Assembly: GCA_903837345.1 (NCBI GenBank)
Contig: CAILUG010000062.1
Location: 1 to 64,000, forward strand
Source of the DNA: an uncultured Gammaproteobacteria bacterium
GTDB taxonomy: Bacteria; Pseudomonadota; Gammaproteobacteria; Pseudomonadales; Pseudohongiellaceae
DNA length: 64,000 nt
Direction of reading: 5' to 3'
Made by a program: the position numbers and the translations under genes. Of the stretch, positions 1 through 9,700 are shown in pieces (position 1 is the first letter of the stretch; each line of letters begins with the position of its first letter). Under the pieces are notes generated by a model, which was given only the letters and a program-made list of their open reading frames with translations, had not been told where the DNA came from and did not search any database.

Positions 1-580
1 GTGGTACCGGTAGTGCTTTTGCCGTTGTCGCTGCCATTGCCGTTACTGGCGGTGCTGCCAGTCGACGAACTGGTGGAATTGCCATTGCCGTTCGAGGTGG
101 TGCTAGAGCCTGTTGAAGTCGTGGTGCCGGTAGTGCTTTTGCCGTTGTCGCTGCCATTGCCGTTACTGGCGGTGCTGCCAGTCGACGAACTGGTGGAATT
201 GCCATTGCCGTTCGAGGTAGTGGTAGAGCCTGTTGAAGTCGTGCTGTCGGAACTGCTCTTGCCGTTGTCGCTGCCATTGCCGTTACTGGCGGTGCTGCCA
301 GTCGACGAACTGGTGGAATTGCCATTGCCGTTTGAGGTGGTGGTAGACCCCGTTGAAGTCGTGCTGCCGGTAGTGCTTTTGCCGTTGTCACTGCCATTGC
401 CGTTACTGGCGGTGCTGGCAGTGGACGAACTGGTGGAATTGCCAGTGCCGTTTGAGGTGGTGGTAGACCCCGTTGAAGTCGTGCTGCCGGTAGTGCTTGT
501 GCCGTTGTCACTGCCATTACCGTTACTGGCGGTGCTGGCAGTGGACGAACTGGTGGAATTGCCATTGCCATTCGAGGCGG
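1..580 (-). repeat. 120-bp tandem repeat inside the FecR-domain gene
   Basis: Units start at about 1, 121, 241, 361 and 481. Each is 120 bp, that is 40 codons of the minus-strand gene. The copies at 1-120 and 121-240 differ at only a few bases, while later copies have more changes, which suggests recent expansion at the 3' side of the gene. Degenerate, shorter copies continue to about 760. The repeat may extend past the window edge. Confidence 0.9.
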
Positions 581-1928
581 TGGTAGTAGTAGTGCTGCCT
601 GAATTGCTGTTACTGGCGGTGCTGCCAGAGGATGCAGTGGTGGAATTGCCATTCGAAGCAGTGGTGCTGCCCGAATTACTATTGCCGGTACTGGCGGTGC
701 TGCCAGTGGACGAACTGCTGGAATTGCCAGTGTCATTCGAGGTGGTAGTAGTAGTAGTGCTACCTGAATTCCCGTTGGCGCCAGCAAGATCCTCAGCGGT
801 GCGCAAGTTCAGTGCAGGATTGATACTTGGAGCGGTCACGGTTGTAGTTGTGGCATTGCTTGCCGCAGTGTTGGCAGCGGGCGCATTGGTGACACTGGCT
901 TGCTGCACAGCGGTGGCTGTGCTGTTGCCGGCATTATTGGTAACGATTGCTGTTGTGTTCGAAGCAGCAGTGTTACCAATCACATTGGTACTGGTGGCTT
1001 GGGGAATAATATTGTCGATGATCGCGACCAGGCGGTTTTTGGCGTCGTCTGTCTGAGTGGAGCCGGCAGTGGCAGTTGCAGCAGTAGTGGCAGTTGCAGC
1101 AGTGGTGGTAGTTGCAGCAGTGGTGGTAGTTGCAGTGGCGGAGGCGGCTGCCGGAGTACTTGCAGCATCGGGGGCCGGGGTGGATTGATTATCTGTGGCA
1201 ACTGCGGCTGTAGTAGTGCCGGGAGTTGAAGTATTGGCGCCCGACCCGGAACTGGCAGTGGCACTTTTGCTGGCTGCTTTTTCAGAGCTGACATCAGCAA
1301 CAATATTTATCTGGAGATTGCGCAATACTTGCGGCTGCTCCAGCAAACCCTTCGGCGGCTGACCCTGGGTTGTCAGCGTATAGTCATATTTGGCATTGAT
1401 GCCGGTGTTGATCACTCCCTGGTTGTTGCTGATGCTGGTGCCACCATCGTAGACGCCAGTGTAAAGCACACCACCTTCCAGCAATGCTTCATGGGTGGTG
1501 CCACGGATGCCGATGCTGGCGTAAGGTGTATCGACACGGTAGTTGTCACCTTTGCCATGACCAATCGAACCGGAAATTGCGCGGAATCCGCCTTTGAACA
1601 TGGTCATTACGGCAGCATCCGGCGTGTCGGATTGGCCGTCGAAACTGTATTCGTTGAAAGCAAATTCGGTATTGGGCTTGAACGCCATCAGCGCACTGTC
1701 GGCCATTCTGATCTGTGCGGATCCGTCAGCGCCAACCACAACGGTATCTTGAGGAAAGATATCGGATTTGCGCGCCAGATTCCGGACAGCACCACTGATA
1801 TCACGTGCAGTTACCGAGCCGGTGGTAGTCAGCACTTTGCCTATGGGCTGAACTTCGGCACGCACGGCAAAGCTGGCGCTAAGTAACAGCGCCAACAGGT
1901 ACACGGAAAATTTTTGTTTGAAGTACAT
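1..1928 (-). CDS. Secreted FecR-domain protein with Ser/Thr/Asn/Gly repeat tail (3' end beyond window)
   Basis: Reading the minus strand from ATG at 1928, the frame stays open to the window edge, so the C-terminus is missing. The protein starts with a signal peptide (MYFKQKFSVYLLALLLSASF, cleavage near AVRA-E). Residues about 30-190 form a FecR-like beta domain: a 'GKVLTTTGSVTARD' opening, then 'YRVDTPYASIGIRGTTHE' as in stand-alone FecR periplasmic proteins. From about residue 230 the chain is only Ala/Thr/Ser/Asn/Gly, and the last 190 or so residues fall into 40-residue repeats (units such as STSSSTGSTASNGNGSDNGK). FecR domains are known in sigma regulation, but a stand-alone exported copy with a low-complexity tail is more like a surface or matrix protein; its role is not known. 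No downstream partner is visible. Confidence 0.8.
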   Translation of the reverse strand, partial: MYFKQKFSVYLLALLLSASFAVRAEVQPIGKVLTTTGSVTARDISGAVRNLARKSDIFPQDTVVVGADGSAQIRMADSALMAFKPNTEFAFNEYSFDGQSDTPDAAVMTMFKGGFRAISGSIGHGKGDNYRVDTPYASIGIRGTTHEALLEGGVLYTGVYDGGTSISNNQGVINTGINAKYDYTLTTQGQPPKGLLEQPQVLRNLQINIVADVSSEKAASKSATASSGSGANTSTPGTTTAAVATDNQSTPAPDAASTPAAASATATTTTAATTTTAATATTAATATAGSTQTDDAKNRLVAIIDNIIPQATSTNVIGNTAASNTTAIVTNNAGNSTATAVQQASVTNAPAANTAASNATTTTVTAPSINPALNLRTAEDLAGANGNSGSTTTTTTSNDTGNSSSSSTGSTASTGNSNSGSTTASNGNSTTASSGSTASNSNSGSTTTTTASNGNGNSTSSSTASTASNGNGSDNGTSTTGSTTSTGSTTTSNGTGNSTSSSTASTASNGNGSDNGKSTTGSTTSTGSTTTSNGNGNSTSSSTGSTASNGNGSDNGKSSSDSTTSTGSTTTSNGNGNSTSSSTGSTASNGNGSDNGKSTTGTTTSTGSSTTSNGNGNSTSSSTGSTASNGNGSDNGKSTTGT

Positions 1929-2103
1929 GACAAAACCGGCAAGCTGTTGGAATTTTGCTGAAGGTACACAAATCGCAGTAATTGGCAGGAACAGAACTTT
2001 CAGCACCGATATCAATACTACATCAGCGTGACTACAGGAATAGTGCCCCACATCACACAAGCTTGAACGGATTCACGTTTTGACGATGTAAACCTCAAGT
2101 TTT

Positions 2104-2595
2104 TTACCGGGCGGTCTTTGATGCCAGCTCCTGCAACAGTGTATTGATCGCTGCCAGCAAGACCTGGTCCCTGGCAGCCATGCTCAACGCCCGTCTGGCA
2201 GCGCCAGCCGCATCTTCTACCCGATTCTGCCGGTAGCGAATCAGTGCCAGCTGGTACCACAGCTGTGCATCGCGTGGACTGATGCGCAACGCCCGCTCAC
2301 TGAGCGCTGCACCACGGTCCAGGTCGCCGGCAGCAACCGCAGCCTGCACAGACGCCAGCAGCGAAGATACCGGCGTGGCCGGTACCGGCTTCTCCGGCGC
2401 CAGCGGTTCTGGCAGTGGTTCCGGTGGTGGCGGTGGCAATGTTGGCGCCGGCTCTATCCTGGGGACAACGACTGCCGGTGCCGGCACAGGCACAACCGGC
2501 GCCGCTACAGGCGCCGGCTCGCGCACCACTGCCTTGTTGCTGGCACAACCTGTCAACACCATCAGCGCCACAATGCCGATCCAGCGTGCTGTCAT
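2104..2595 (-). CDS. lpoP: TPR lipoprotein, probable PBP1b activator LpoP
   Basis: A 163-aa lipoprotein with a lipobox (LTGC, Cys17) after a short signal peptide, then a proline-rich linker of about 60 residues, then a tetratricopeptide-type helical domain (about 85-160, with 'DAQLWYQLALIRYRQNR'). Its start overlaps the stop of mrcB by 4 bp (ATGA), so the two genes are translationally coupled. In Pseudomonas the TPR lipoprotein LpoP, encoded beside PBP1b, activates that enzyme from the outer membrane. Domain layout, length and gene position match that family. The symbol is inferred from architecture and context. Confidence 0.75.
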   Translation of the reverse strand: MTARWIGIVALMVLTGCASNKAVVREPAPVAAPVVPVPAPAVVVPRIEPAPTLPPPPPEPLPEPLAPEKPVPATPVSSLLASVQAAVAAGDLDRGAALSERALRISPRDAQLWYQLALIRYRQNRVEDAAGAARRALSMAARDQVLLAAINTLLQELASKTAR

Positions 2596-4919
2596 TGGCC
2601 CACCTTCCTGAACCGGTCAATCACTCTTTCAAAGAACGATTCATTCACTTCACAACTGATTCCCACATCCGGCATGGCATCGGTCAAGAAGGGCATTGAT
2701 TGGGTGGCACTGCAATCCCGACGGGACGCATCGCGAGCCGGGGCGAGCGGAATCTGATCCCACTTGATGTCCGGCGGAGCCGGCACCTGGCGTGGCTGGA
2801 TGTCTATGGCATGCATCAGCGACGCCCACACCTGCAACGCACCGGTGGCGCCAGTCAATCCGGTTTCCTGGTTGTCATCGTGTCCGAGCCACACGACTCC
2901 GACCAGATCATTGCCATAGCCGGCAAACCAGCTGTCACGCAGATCATTGGTGGTGCCGGTTTTGCCGGCCAGCGGCAGATGTGCCGACAATACCGGCTTG
3001 GCAGTTTTGGCGGTGCCGTGTTCGAACACGCCCTGCAATGCATATTCAAGCAACCACACTGCCGAAGGATCTGCCACCTGTTTGGTTTCAATACCGTAGA
3101 ACGTCAGCGGCTGGCCGGCCGCAGTGGTCACGGCTTCCACCGCGCGCAACGGCGAACGAAAACCGGAACTGGCCAGCGTCTGGTAAACCTGCGCCACATC
3201 CAGCGGTGACATGTCGACCGCGCCCAGCAGGAATGACGGATAGGGCTGGGCATCACCGGTGTAGCCGAGCCTGATCAGCGTCTGCTTCACCTTGTCGACA
3301 CCGAGCTTGAGTCCGAGATCGAGAGTGGCGAGATTGAGCGAACGTTGCAGCGCATCAAAGAAATACACATCGCCTTCAGTCTCGCGCTCGTAATTCTGCG
3401 GGCGCCACACCTCACCATTGGGCTGCTGCAATGCGATTTCCTGGTCGGCCAGCACCGAGGCCAGATTGAATTTTTTCGATTCCAGCGCCGTCAGATATGC
3501 GGCCGGTTTCACCAGCGAACCTATCGGTCGCACCGCATGCAAGGCACGATTGAAGCCTGAATAACCCTTTTTGCGGCCTCCGGCGAGCGCGCGCACTTCG
3601 CCGGTGTTGGCATCGGCAATCACGACAGCCGCTTCCAGCGGGTTGTCCTTGTGCCCGCTGCGTTCAACCCTTGCCACTGCATTATCCAGCCGCTCTTCCA
3701 TCTTCGACTGCATGGTGACATCCAGTGTGGTGAAGATGTTGAGACCTTCGGTGCGCAGTGCATCTTTCTGGTAGTTGCGCTTGAGGTTACTGTAGACCAG
3801 TTCCATGAAGGCCGGATAACCGTTGCTGTTGATGGGTTTTTCCCGCACCTGCAATTTGGCCTTGCGTGCGGTTTCGTATTCCTTGTCAGTGATTTCGCCC
3901 AGATCATGCATGCGGTTGAGGACCACATTGCGACGGTCAACCACCCGTTCCGGATAACGCAGAGGATTGTAATAAGAGGCGCCGCGGCCTATGCCTGCCA
4001 GCGTGGCCATTTCATCCAGCCGCAACTCACCCAGGGGTCTGGCGAAATAGTATTCCGAGGCCAGTGCAAAACCGTGGATCGCGCGATTGCCGTCCTGACC
4101 GAGGAAAATTTCATTGATGTAGGCAGTCAGGATCTGCTCCTTGCTGAAATGCAGTTCCAGCGATACCGCCATCACCACTTCTTCAATCTTGCGGCGAAAG
4201 GTCTGTTCACGATCCAGATAAAGATTCTTGATCAACTGCTGGGTGAGCGTGCTGCCGCCTTGCACCACGCCACCGGCGCGCAGGTTGGCCCAGGTCGCCC
4301 GCAGGATGCCGATCGGGTCTATGCCGTGATGGCGGTAGAAGCGCTGGTCTTCAATCGCCACCACCGCGCTGAGCAACTGCTTCGGCACTTCGGTCAGCGA
4401 CACCGGCATGCGGTCTTCACCGGTCACCGGGTTGACCTGTTCGATTTCAACCGGCTCCAGCCGGATCAACGGCAGATCAGCGCCGTGCTCATCCTGCTGT
4501 GTGCTGACATGATGGCCGTCAAAGACGAGATCGGCATAAACGGGGGCTTCCACGCCGTCCCAAAACCGGAAGCCGCGACTGTGCAGCACGACATGGCCGC
4601 CTCCGGCCTTGTATTCCCCCGACCGCTCCACCTTGGCAGTGCGGCGATAGCCCAGGCGCTGCAGGTAATCGACCAGATCATCGGCACTCATATGCACACC
4701 GGCATAGAGTTCGACCGGGCGGGCATAGATACGGGCCGGCAAGGCCCATTGCAGCCCTTCAAAATCGCGACGGACTTTGCGGTCAATCCAGATACACCGG
4801 TACACCACCAGCAAAACCGCCAGCAGCAGCAGAAGCCACAGGAAACGGGAGATGTGCCAACGGCGAAAGGGGCCAGGACTGTCTTGGTGCCGGCCAGAGG
4901 ACGCATTGCGGGGAGTCAT
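2592..4919 (-). CDS. mrcB: Penicillin-binding protein 1b (bifunctional transglycosylase/transpeptidase)
   Basis: A 775-aa class A PBP that polymerises and crosslinks peptidoglycan at the inner membrane. A cytoplasmic N-terminus is followed by one membrane helix (about 26-44) and a UB2H-like region. The GT51 domain carries the catalytic Glu190 in 'EDQRFYRHHG' and the 'QGGSTLTQQL' motif at 220-229. The transpeptidase domain has S468-LVK471 (SxxK), SLN at 527-529 and KTG at 653-655. All catalytic motifs are intact and the length fits PBP1b. It is followed with a 4-bp overlap by the LpoP-like lipoprotein. No clear Shine-Dalgarno sequence precedes the ATG. Confidence 0.95.
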   Translation of the reverse strand: MTPRNASSGRHQDSPGPFRRWHISRFLWLLLLLAVLLVVYRCIWIDRKVRRDFEGLQWALPARIYARPVELYAGVHMSADDLVDYLQRLGYRRTAKVERSGEYKAGGGHVVLHSRGFRFWDGVEAPVYADLVFDGHHVSTQQDEHGADLPLIRLEPVEIEQVNPVTGEDRMPVSLTEVPKQLLSAVVAIEDQRFYRHHGIDPIGILRATWANLRAGGVVQGGSTLTQQLIKNLYLDREQTFRRKIEEVVMAVSLELHFSKEQILTAYINEIFLGQDGNRAIHGFALASEYYFARPLGELRLDEMATLAGIGRGASYYNPLRYPERVVDRRNVVLNRMHDLGEITDKEYETARKAKLQVREKPINSNGYPAFMELVYSNLKRNYQKDALRTEGLNIFTTLDVTMQSKMEERLDNAVARVERSGHKDNPLEAAVVIADANTGEVRALAGGRKKGYSGFNRALHAVRPIGSLVKPAAYLTALESKKFNLASVLADQEIALQQPNGEVWRPQNYERETEGDVYFFDALQRSLNLATLDLGLKLGVDKVKQTLIRLGYTGDAQPYPSFLLGAVDMSPLDVAQVYQTLASSGFRSPLRAVEAVTTAAGQPLTFYGIETKQVADPSAVWLLEYALQGVFEHGTAKTAKPVLSAHLPLAGKTGTTNDLRDSWFAGYGNDLVGVVWLGHDDNQETGLTGATGALQVWASLMHAIDIQPRQVPAPPDIKWDQIPLAPARDASRRDCSATQSMPFLTDAMPDVGISCEVNESFFERVIDRFRKVGQ

Positions 4920-5014
4920 GGAGGCTATTATCGCATTGTGGCGCGGCCAAGCCCATGGATTTATTGCACAAGCAGGCTACCGGAAATTGTGCCCTCCAGC
5001 GCAGTTTGCTCCCT

Positions 5015-5020
5015 TATAAT
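5015..5020 (+). promoter_or_regulatory. Possible pyrC promoter -10 box
   Basis: A perfect TATAAT lies 36 bp upstream of the pyrC ATG in the divergent mrcB-pyrC spacer. A good -35 at 16-18 bp is not present: the nearest candidate is TTGTGC at 4987, 22 bp away. The -10 assignment therefore rests on one hexamer. Confidence 0.35.
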
Positions 5021-5055
5021 GCCGGCAGCTTCCCCGGTTACAGGCCCAGCCCCGC

Positions 5056-6093
5056 ATGCAAGAAATTTCGCTGTTACGCCCCGACGACTGGCATGTGCAT
5101 TTCCGTGACGGCCAGGTGTTGCAGCACACCGTACCGCATACCGCGCGGGTATTCCGCCGTGCGATTGCGATGCCCAATCTGGTACCGCCGGTGAAGACCA
5201 CCGAACAGGCGCTGGCCTACCGCGAGCGTTTGCTGGCACATGCGCCGACGCTGTCGGCGTTCGAGCCGCTGATGGTGCTGTACCTGACCGATGAAACCCG
5301 CCCCGAAGAAATCCGCAAGGCCAAGGCCAGCGGCAAGGTGGTGGCAGTAAAACTGTATCCGGCCGGCGCCACCACCAACTCCAGTGCGGGCGTCACCGAT
5401 ATCAGCAAGGTGTATCCGGTGCTGGAAGCCTTGAGCGAAACCGGCATGCCGCTGCTGGTGCATGGCGAAGTCACTCGCGCCGAAGTCGATATTTTCGACC
5501 GCGAACAGGTGTTCATCGACACCATACTGGTGCCCTTGTGCCAGCGGTTTCCGAAGTTGCGCATCGTGCTCGAACACATCACCACGCGCGAAGCCGTGCA
5601 ATTTGTGCAGGCAGCCTCTGCCAATGTCGCCTCGACTGTCACCGTGCAACACCTGCTGTACAACCGCAATCATCTGCTGTCCGGCGGCATACGTCCCCAT
5701 CTCTACTGCCTGCCGGTGCTCAAGCGCAACCTGCATCAGGAAGCCCTGCTCGGGTTCGTCAAGAGCGGCTCGCCCAAATTGTTCCTGGGCACCGACTCGG
5801 CGCCGCATGCGCGCCACACCAAGGAACATGCTTGCGGTTGCGCCGGCTGCTTCTCGGCCCCGGCCGCGCTGGAACTCTATGCGGAAGTATTCGAATCGCT
5901 GGGCATACTTCACAAACTGGAAGCCTTTGCCAGCCACCATGGCCCGGATTTCTACGGGCTGCCCCGCAATACCCAGCACATTACCCTGCGCAAGCAAGCG
6001 TGGGTGCTCGACAAGGAACTGGTATTTGGCGAGCACCACATTGTGCCTCTGAAAGCCGGCGATACGCTGCACTGGAAAGTGCTGCGTGACTGA
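5056..6093 (+). CDS. pyrC: Dihydroorotase
   Basis: A 345-aa enzyme interconverting carbamoyl-aspartate and dihydroorotate in pyrimidine synthesis. It is of the short class II type, as in E. coli PyrC. Metal ligands are visible: His13 and His15 in 'DWHVHFRDG', the carbamylated Lys99 in 'AVKLYPAG', His136 in 'LVHGEV', His174 in 'LEHITT' and Asp247 in 'LGTDSAPH'. The 3' end overlaps rnt by 8 bp, so the two are probably co-transcribed, as in Pseudomonas. The start has no strong Shine-Dalgarno sequence but matches the N-terminus of the family. Confidence 0.96.
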   Translation: MQEISLLRPDDWHVHFRDGQVLQHTVPHTARVFRRAIAMPNLVPPVKTTEQALAYRERLLAHAPTLSAFEPLMVLYLTDETRPEEIRKAKASGKVVAVKLYPAGATTNSSAGVTDISKVYPVLEALSETGMPLLVHGEVTRAEVDIFDREQVFIDTILVPLCQRFPKLRIVLEHITTREAVQFVQAASANVASTVTVQHLLYNRNHLLSGGIRPHLYCLPVLKRNLHQEALLGFVKSGSPKLFLGTDSAPHARHTKEHACGCAGCFSAPAALELYAEVFESLGILHKLEAFASHHGPDFYGLPRNTQHITLRKQAWVLDKELVFGEHHIVPLKAGDTLHWKVLRD

Positions 6094-6769
6094 CACCAAA
6101 GCAGAGGCAGTATCCATGATAGGTAAAAGATTCCGCGGCTATCTGCCGGTGGTGATTGATGTCGAGTGTGGCGGCTTCAACGCCAGCACTGATGCGATAC
6201 TCGAAGTGGCGGCCGTGTTGCTCGACATCGATGCCCAGGGCCAGCTGGTACGTGAATCCACGCATTTCTACCGGGTGGTGCCGTTTGCAGGTGCCAACAT
6301 CGAGGAGGCCGCGCTGAAATTCACCGGCATCAATCCGCACCATCCGCTGCGCATTGCCTATCCCGAACTGAAAGTGTTCCAGGAAATGTTCCAGGCCATC
6401 AGGACCAAAGTGAAAGCCACCGGATGCACGCGCGCAATCCTGGTCGGGCATAACGCACATTTTGATCACGGCTTCATCAATGCTGCCGCCGAACGCCACA
6501 ATCTCAAGCGCAACCCGTTCCATCCGTTTTCGTCACTGGACACGGTATCGATGGCGGCCCTGTGTTTCGGCCAGACCGTACTGGCCCGCGCCTGCCGCGC
6601 CGCCGGACTCGACTTTGATCCCTCCGCCGCCCACTCGGCCCGTTATGATGCCGAGAAAACTGCCGACCTGTTTTGTCTGATGATCAACCGCTGGCAAGCA
6701 CTGGGCGGATTCCAGTTTGTCGAAGATGAAGAACCGCCCGCTGGAGAAGGAGTCGATGTCAACAGCTGA
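6086..6769 (+). CDS. rnt: Ribonuclease T
   Basis: A 227-aa DEDDh 3'-5' exoribonuclease that trims the 3' ends of tRNA, 5S and 23S rRNA. Exonuclease residues are Asp25 and Glu27 (IDVECGGF), Asp127 (HNAHFDHGF), and His183 and Asp188 (HSARYDAE). Two starts are possible: GTG at 6086, inside the end of pyrC with GGAAAG upstream, or ATG at 6116 with GAGG 8 nt upstream. The GTG start gives an N-terminus nearer the family length. The 3' end overlaps the next gene by 14 bp. Confidence 0.94.
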   Translation: MTDTKAEAVSMIGKRFRGYLPVVIDVECGGFNASTDAILEVAAVLLDIDAQGQLVRESTHFYRVVPFAGANIEEAALKFTGINPHHPLRIAYPELKVFQEMFQAIRTKVKATGCTRAILVGHNAHFDHGFINAAAERHNLKRNPFHPFSSLDTVSMAALCFGQTVLARACRAAGLDFDPSAAHSARYDAEKTADLFCLMINRWQALGGFQFVEDEEPPAGEGVDVNS

Positions 6770-9700
6770 ACCCCGCCACCAACGCTGGTTCCTGCTGGCT
6801 GCCTTCCTCAATGCCTTCACGGATCTGGGGCACAAAATAATTTTGCAGAACACTGCCTTCAAACTGTATTCCGGCAGCGTGCAAATCGTGCTGATTGCAG
6901 TGATCAACGCGATGATGTTGTTGCCGTTCGTGTTGCTGCTGGCCCCGGCCGGCCGCCTTTCCGACCACTACGCCAAACTGGCCGTGATGCGCCGCTCCAG
7001 CCAGGCAGCTGTGGTCTGCTGCGGCTTCATCGTGCTGTTCTATTATCTGGGCTGGTTCCTGCCCGCCTTGCTGATGACGCTGGCGCTGGCAGTGCAGGCT
7101 GCCATCTATTCGCCGGCCAAATACGGCTTTATCCGCGAAGCTTTCGGCAAGGAGAAACTCGGCGAGATCAACGGCCTGCTGTCAGCGTTGTCGATCATGG
7201 CGATACTGGCCGGCACCTTTTTCTATACGGGGTTGTTTGAACACTGGTATCCGGCCGATGCCAGCTCGGCCGGCGCGGTGTTGCAAGGCGTTGCGGCCGC
7301 CGGCTGGTGGTTGCTGTTTGGCAGTCTGCTGGAGCTGTATGCGCTCTACAGCATGCCACCGGTTGTGATCGTTGACGAAGGCGATACGGTCACTGCCGAC
7401 TCCGCGCAACCCGAACTGCCGCTGTCTCCACCAGCCAGTATCGCTTTTGATTTCAGGCAGTCGCTGTCATGGCAGCAGCAATTGCAGTTGCTGTTGCCGC
7501 TCTGGCAGCATCGCAGCTTGCGTTTGTCTGCCATTGGCCTGTCGGTGTTCTGGGCAGTGGGTCAGGTGCTGCTGGCCAGCTTCCCTGCGTTTGTGAAAGA
7601 AGTGACCGGCATCACCAACACGATAGCACTGCAGGGGTTGCTGGCCTGTGCCGGCATCGGCATTGGCTTCGGTTCGGCATTTGCCGGGCGCTTCTCCCGC
7701 AACTACATTGAAACCGGTTTGTTGCCGCTGGCCGCCGCCGGCCTGGCATTGGGTCTGGTATTGCTGCCCACGCTCACCAGTGCGCTGTGGATGGGCGTGT
7801 GGTTGCTGCTGACCGGGTTTGCCGGCGGTGTGTTCATCGTGCCGCTCAATGCACTGATCCAGTATCACGCCAAGCCGTCTGCACTGGGTGCGACGCTGGC
7901 TGCCAGCAACTGGCTGCAAAATCTGGCGATGGGCGCCTTGCTGCTGCTGACGCTGCTGTTGGCGCTGCTGGGCTTCAGCAGTCGCAGCCTGTTGCTGCTG
8001 ATCAGCGCCATTGCGGTGATTGGTGCCTGCTACACCCTGTATCAACTGCCGCAAAGTCTCACCCGCTTCCTGCTGGGACGTATTGTCAGCTCGCAATACA
8101 ACATCAAGGTGCAGGGCATGCGTCATATTCCGTCAGCAGGCGGCGTGTTGCTGCTCGGCAACCATGTCAGCTGGATCGACTGGGCAGTGGTGCAGATTGC
8201 GTGTCCACGGCCGGTGCGGTTTGTGATGACCAGCACCATCCATGAACTGTGGTATCTCAACTGGTTGTTCAAACTGTTCGGTTGCATTCCGGTCCAGGCC
8301 GGCGCCTCGTCGCGTACCGCATTGGAGGCAGTGGCAGCAGCCTTGCGCAATGGCGATGTGGTGTGCCTGTTCCCCGAAGGAGTAATCAGCCGCAATGGCC
8401 AGCTCGCACAGTTCCGCAAAGGTTATGAGCGCGCCTGCAGTGAAACCGGTGACAGTGTCGTCATCGTGCCGTTTTTCCTGCGCGGGTTGTGGGGCACGGT
8501 ATTCTCGCGCTCGGGTGCGTATCTGCGCCGGCATGCACACCCCGGTCTCAGCCGTGAAGTGGTAGTGGATTTCGGTCATCCCCTCTCGCGTCATACAACT
8601 GCCGAAGTAGTGAAGCAAAAAATCCGCGAACTCGCCCACGGCTCGTGGGAAGAATATGCAGACAATCTGCCCACTATCGGCGCGCACTGGGTAGACACCT
8701 GCTGCAAGCGCGGCAATCCGGTGGTGCTGCTCGATACTCTGGGTACCAGCTTGCGCGCCAAATCGGCGCTGACCGCCACCATCATCATGGCGCGCCGCTT
8801 CCGGCAGCAGAGTCCGGAACAGAACGTGGGCCTGTTGCTGCCCAGCAGCACCGCCAGTGTGCTCGGCAACCTGGCACTGGCGATGCTGGGCAAGACAGTC
8901 GTCAATCTCAATTTCACCGCCAGTACCGAGGCGTTGCTGTCGTCGGTCCGGCAATCCGGAATCCGCACCATCTACACCTCACGCAAGTTTCTCGAGCGAC
9001 TCGACAAACGCGGCATCAATCTCGGGCCGCTGCACGAGCACGCCAAACTGGTGATGCTGGAAGACTTCAAGGCCGACACTTCCGCCACCGAAAAATTGCT
9101 GACGCTGGCGGCGTGCTTGCTGCTGCCGGCTGCGCTGCTGAAACTGCTCTACGCCAGACACACTGCAATCAACGACATTGCGGTGATCCTGTTCTCGAGC
9201 GGCAGTGAAGGCATGCCGAAAGGAGTGACACTCACGCATCGCAACCTGCTGACCAATGTCAAACAGATCACCGAACTGCTCAATCTGGACGATGATGATG
9301 TAATGCTCGCCAACCTGCCGCCCTTCCATGCCTTTGGCCTCACCGTCACCCACTTCATGCCGATGCTTGAACGCGTGCCGCTGGTGTGTCATGCCGATCC
9401 CACCGATGTCTACGGCGCCGCCCAGGCCATAGCCACCCATGGTGTCACCGCCATGTTCGGCACCTGCAGCTTTTTCAGGTTGTACAACCGCAACAGCAAG
9501 ATCCACCCGCTGATGCTGAAGAGTATACGGCTGTGCATCGCCGGTGCCGAAAAACTGCAGGAAGAAGTGCGCAAGGAGTTCAAGCTCAAATTCAACAAGG
9601 ACATACTGGAAGGTTATGGTGCCACCGAAACCGCGCCAGTGGCTTCCGTCAACATGCCGGACCATATCAGTCCCGACAACTGGCAAGTGCAGATCGCGTG

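Noticed and set aside
1-580. Repeats as a CRISPR array
   Set aside because: Units are 120 bp, contiguous with no unique spacers, and in frame with a coding sequence.
1-1056. Long plus-strand frame over the repeat region (Leu/Val/Pro-rich)
   Set aside because: It is the mirror of the minus-strand FecR-domain gene. The minus frame has a start, signal peptide and domain, while the plus frame is a repetitive by-product without these.
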